A stretch of 64,000 bases of DNA from Cololabis saira (lineage: Eukaryota; Chordata; Actinopteri; Beloniformes; Belonidae). The stretch lies in assembly GCF_033807715.1 (NCBI RefSeq), contig NC_084587.1:27112017-27176016 (forward strand), written 5' to 3'. The translations under genes were made by a program, and so were the position numbers. Positions within the stretch are counted from its first letter, which is position 1, and the number at the start of each line of letters is the position of its first letter. The notes below the pieces were generated by a model. That model was given only the letters and a program-made list of their open reading frames with translations. It did no database searches and was not told the origin of the DNA. Shown here one piece after another: positions 61,065 to 64,000 of this stretch.

Positions 61065-64000
61065 GTATATATATGTATATATGTATACGATAACCAAGTT
61101 CATCATGTCATTTTATTTGTGTGGGAAACCAATGACTACGGTTTGAACCCTGTGGTTCTACATAGCTTGTGTAAATCTAAATATTATGAATTAAACCTTC
61201 AGTAAGGTTTCACTGTGGAAATCTAAAGTCAGCTACCTCTCAGGTTTGAACTCCTCTGGCTCAGGCCACAGCTCAGGGTCATGGTGCAAGGCGTAGATTG
61301 GAATCATGACAATCATGTCCTTTGGGATTGTGATTCCATTGATTTTAACAGTTTCTTTTGCTATTCGGTCCAGACGTGCAGCTGGTGGATAGAGTCTGTA
61401 AAAAACAGATATTTATTCATTAATATGCACACAATTAAGTACTTTTGTGTTTATGAAAAGTCATTGTGCATTTTTTTTTTGTGTAGATCAATGTCCATGT
61501 CTGCAAAGACAATCAATAATGTAATAGCTGCAAAAGATCTATTCTTTAACTCAGTATTGAAAGCATTATTAAAAAAATTAAATAGTTTCTGTCATGAAAA
61601 TGTATATCATCCCTCTCATTGTTGCCTTTGATCTCAGTGAATGGGGTAAAACTGAAAAAGACTGTGGAGCACGTAGGCACCCCTTATCACAGGTGAATCC
61701 CAGGTAGAGAAAGTGGAAACTCCTCACCACCCACATCATGAGAATCTCACCTGGATCCATAACATCAGAATCAGAATCAGAATCAGAAAAAGCTTTATTG
61801 CCAGGTCAGACATAATCAGACGAGAGAACTTGACTCCGGTTTACACCGATGGCACCATTAATACGGACGCCATGCAGCAGATTATCAGGAGGGCTCAGCA
61901 GTGACAGTGCTTCTTAAAGAAGCTGAGCAAATTTGGAATACCCTCCAAACCTCCTCTCTATAGGCGTTAAATCAAGGTCAACCTGATTAATTCCATTATA
62001 GTATGGAAAAAAGTACAAGTATCAAAAGCAGTTCCTATCCACAGGCCATCAAACCACCAAATGACTCTGTCAAACACATATTGTAACTGTGAACCAAGCA
62101 TCTGAACTGTAATCTGAACATTTGCAGTCTTTGTAGCAATTTATGTGGCTGTGGATTAGTGGCTAGAGTCCGCTGTGTACAGCCAGATGGTTGGCAGATG
62201 GATTCCCTTGCTCCGTCACATATTATTAACTAAGCTTATTTTATTTGTTTGTTGGTGTAACCAGTTCTTACTTTTAGTTCTTAGTTTTGTGTGTAGGGAT
62301 ACTCAAAAAGTAAAGGGTACATGAAAATATACAGTACCTCCTAAGTCTTGAGTCTTAAATTTGTCATAGCACATTTCTCTGGACTAATCTCTTTGTGTTT
62401 GTTGGCATGGGTGTCCTTTCCCTTCACCCCACCAAGCTGCCGATGTACATGATCGCCCTTCCTGAGACTGCTTGGGACTCTTGTTAATAGAGAGGTTTTC
62501 CTTTCCACTTTAATCTCACTCATGCTCAGGATGGAGGAGTGAGTCAATGTGAGGATTTGATGCAATGTGGTTGTTCAATGTGGATATTGTCAGGAACTGA
62601 ATCTATCTATGTAATCGTGTGTTACCTCAGACACTCATTGATCACACTGTCGAGGTACTCCATATGCATGAGAGAATCATACTGAACCGGACCCTGCACA
62701 TGTGTTAAAAAAAAGATGTTTGAAGACAACTTTGATTTTGAACAGCAAAAATGACACAAGAACCAGAAACCCCAATTTACCTTATTTGGGAAGGTTGAGT
62801 CAATCTCCTTTTGCAGCCGTTTCATGACCTCAGGATTTCTTGCCAAATTGTAGGCCAAGAAAACCAGAGTGGTGGCACTTGTTTCGTAACCGGCAAACAA
62901 AAGCATTGTGACTTGAGAAATAATCTCATGATCCGTAAGACCTGTCAGGGTTTGATAGGGTTAATGAACAAGGAGAGAGATTAAAGGAAACTCTTTTAGT
63001 CTCAAGACAATTGAGTTTTCAGTATCTATATCAAAGAATGAGAGAGACACATGAAATTACCCTTATTCTGTTTTTCTTTACTGTGTTCAGTGTGTTCAGT
63101 CTGAGAGTTGATGAAATTCTGAAGAATATCTGGAAATTTCTGAAAAGGTCAGATACAGGCATATTTATATACAGGACTGTCTCAGAAAATTAGAATATTG
63201 TGATAAAGTCCTTTATTTTCTGCAATGCAAAAATGTCATACATTCTGGATTCATTACAAATCAACTGAAAAATTGCAAGCCTTTTATTATTTTAATATTG
63301 CTGATCATGGCTTACAGCTTAAGAAAACTCAAATATCCTATCTAAAAAAAATTGAATATTCTGGGAATCTTAATCTTAAACTGTAAACCATAATCAGCAA
63401 TATTAAAATAATAAAAGGCTTGCAATATTTCAGTTGATTTGTAATGAATCCAGAATGTATTACATTTTTGTTTTTTTAATTTCATTACAGAAAATAAAGA
63501 ACTTTATCACAATATTCTAATTTTCTCAACAGTCCTGTATATAAATATATATATGGAAACATCTATGAGCAGAAACTATTGGAAAACAAAAACATGTACA
63601 GAATATTAGAGTGAAAAGTGTCTCTTTTTGCCAAACCTCTCTTGATTTGCCATGCCGTTGTGCTCGTATCTTCTCAATAACTGCTTTAAAGAACGTAGTA
63701 GAGGACTTGGAGAATAAAGAAACACCCAACAGTTCCAAGAGAGGAAGAAAAAATGGGAAAAACCCTGAAGGAAAAGGGTATAAACAACATTTTTGTTTAC
63801 AAAACATAGTATAAACAAAGTTGGAAATACTAAATAAATAAATAAAAATCAGTACCTTGAAACATGAAAAGAGGTATGGGGAATCTGAAAATCTTTGAGG
63901 CATGGGTAATGACGGGATTTGTAGGGTCCTTGATTGAATCCAGGTCCAGACTGAAGCCACAGCTCACCATCGCATCCATACTGTAGGGCCCAAAGAAGCT
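60418..64000 (-). CDS. CYP3-family cytochrome P450, 3' eight coding exons (partial)
   Basis: CYP3 enzymes are ER-bound monooxygenases that oxidise steroids and xenobiotics. Exons in transcript order: 64000-63856 (continues outside), 63764-63637, 63139-63061, 62941-62781, 62693-62626, 61395-61237, 60947-60785 and 60492-60418. They join in frame into 325 residues. Seen: I-helix AGYETSATT; ExxR in NECLR; PERF region EEFKPERFSKEN; haem loop [15 protein letters not shown] with the axial Cys; C-terminus [12 protein letters not shown]. Exon sizes match mammalian CYP3A (149, 128, 161, 163) except the fifth and sixth, which together make 227. Subfamily (3A, 3B, 3C, 3D) not determined. Confidence 0.92.
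60785..60947 (-). CDS. CYP3 haem-binding exon
   Basis: 163 bp. Contains [20 protein letters not shown], with Cys as haem ligand. Donor ACAGAG|GTAATG. Confidence 0.95.
60968..61063. repeat. (TA)n microsatellite
   Basis: Roughly 45 TA units in the CYP3 intron directly upstream (in transcript sense) of the haem exon. Confidence 0.95.
61237..61395 (-). CDS. CYP3 exon with the K'-helix/PERF region
   Basis: 159 bp, acceptor TTTTTTACAG. Encodes [40 protein letters not shown] and EEFKPE(R). Donor GAGAG|GTAGCT. Confidence 0.93.
61765..62110. mobile_element. LINE fragments in a CYP3 intron
   Basis: 61765-61830 is a minus-strand LINE 3' end (repeated CAGAAT, then AAAGCTTTATTGCCAGGTC). 61830-62100 is a plus-strand reverse-transcriptase C-terminal piece ([20 protein letters not shown], then LKKLSKFGI). 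Both lie in the intron that divides the two exons equivalent to one mammalian exon. Confidence 0.6.
62626..62693 (-). CDS. CYP3 K-helix exon
   Basis: 68 bp. Encodes [20 protein letters not shown] and CLR; the ExxR pair is in this exon. Donor CTGAG|GTAACA. Confidence 0.92.
62781..62941 (-). CDS. CYP3 I-helix exon
   Basis: 161 bp. Encodes [20 protein letters not shown] then [18 protein letters not shown]. The conserved oxygen-activating A-G-x-E-T is present. Confidence 0.95.
63061..63139 (-). CDS. CYP3 short exon
   Basis: 79 bp, acceptor CTTTTCAG, donor AAGG|GTAATT. Encodes [20 protein letters not shown] then KEKQNKG. Too short for an ORF scan but in frame with both neighbours; 12 bp longer than the mammalian counterpart. 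Confidence 0.88.
63172..63537. mobile_element. Palindromic mariner-type MITE, copy 3
   Basis: Starts CAGGACTGTCTCAGAAAATT and ends with its complement (one small deletion), TA at 63170-63171 and 63538-63539. Lies in a CYP3 intron, 33 bases from the 79-bp exon. Confidence 0.9.
63637..63764 (-). CDS. CYP3 exon (G-helix region)
   Basis: 128 bp, as in mammalian CYP3A. Encodes [20 protein letters not shown] and [19 protein letters not shown]. Confidence 0.92.
63856..64000 (-). CDS. CYP3 exon cut by the window edge
   Basis: Encodes [40 protein letters not shown] and PIPLFMFQ. Only a few bases of the exon should lie beyond 64000. Donor TTTCAAG|GTACTG. Confidence 0.92.

Overview
The window is vertebrate nuclear DNA, almost certainly from a teleost fish. 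It carries multi-exon genes with GT-AG introns whose proteins are recognisably sidekick-1, GPANK1, a beta-tubulin and a CYP3 cytochrome P450. The spaces between and inside these genes are filled with fish-type non-LTR retrotransposon (LINE) remnants and short inverted-repeat DNA transposons. The species cannot be fixed from the sequence alone. No tRNA, rRNA, CRISPR or bacterial feature was seen.

Layout. (1) 1-21.1 kb, plus strand: the 3' part of sdk1, with ten coding exons for the last three fibronectin III domains, the transmembrane segment and the cytoplasmic tail with its PDZ ligand. The first intron in the window is 9.5 kb and repeat-rich. (2) 21.1-33.3 kb: LINE remnants, a CpG-rich candidate promoter/first exon at 23.5-23.8 kb, and a nested pile of transposons at 29.5-33 kb. 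(3) 33.5-36.9 kb, plus: one uninterrupted 1148-codon ORF with a retrotransposon Gag-like N-terminus, six AT-hook repeats, an acidic linker and about 22 C2H2 zinc fingers. (4) 38.8-41.3 kb: two head-to-tail 5'-truncated copies of an RNase H-bearing LINE. (5) 42.2-46.4 kb, plus: gpank1, four coding exons, with a LINE in its first coding intron. (6) 46.6-52.3 kb: two decayed LINEs on the minus strand and a transposase-like pseudogene. (7) 52.95-56.05 kb, minus: a complete beta-tubulin gene, five coding exons, 444 aa. (8) 56.2-60.4 kb: an L1-like insertion with a target-site duplication, LINE remnants and unrecognised sequence. (9) 60.4-64.0 kb, minus: the 3' eight coding exons of a CYP3 gene that continues past the right edge.

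The genes do not form a pathway. They are ordinary neighbours: synaptic adhesion, a nucleic-acid-binding protein, an RNA-type G-patch protein, cytoskeleton and xenobiotic/steroid oxidation. The most unusual item is the Gag / AT-hook / zinc-finger protein, which looks like a domesticated retrotransposon Gag joined to a DNA-binding array. Two further points are worth checking: extra introns in the tubulin gene (after codon 174) and in the CYP3 gene (splitting what is one 227-bp exon in mammals), and three copies of a fully palindromic mariner-type element. Exon borders were read by eye from splice consensus, reading frame and family knowledge; LINE clade names are tentative.
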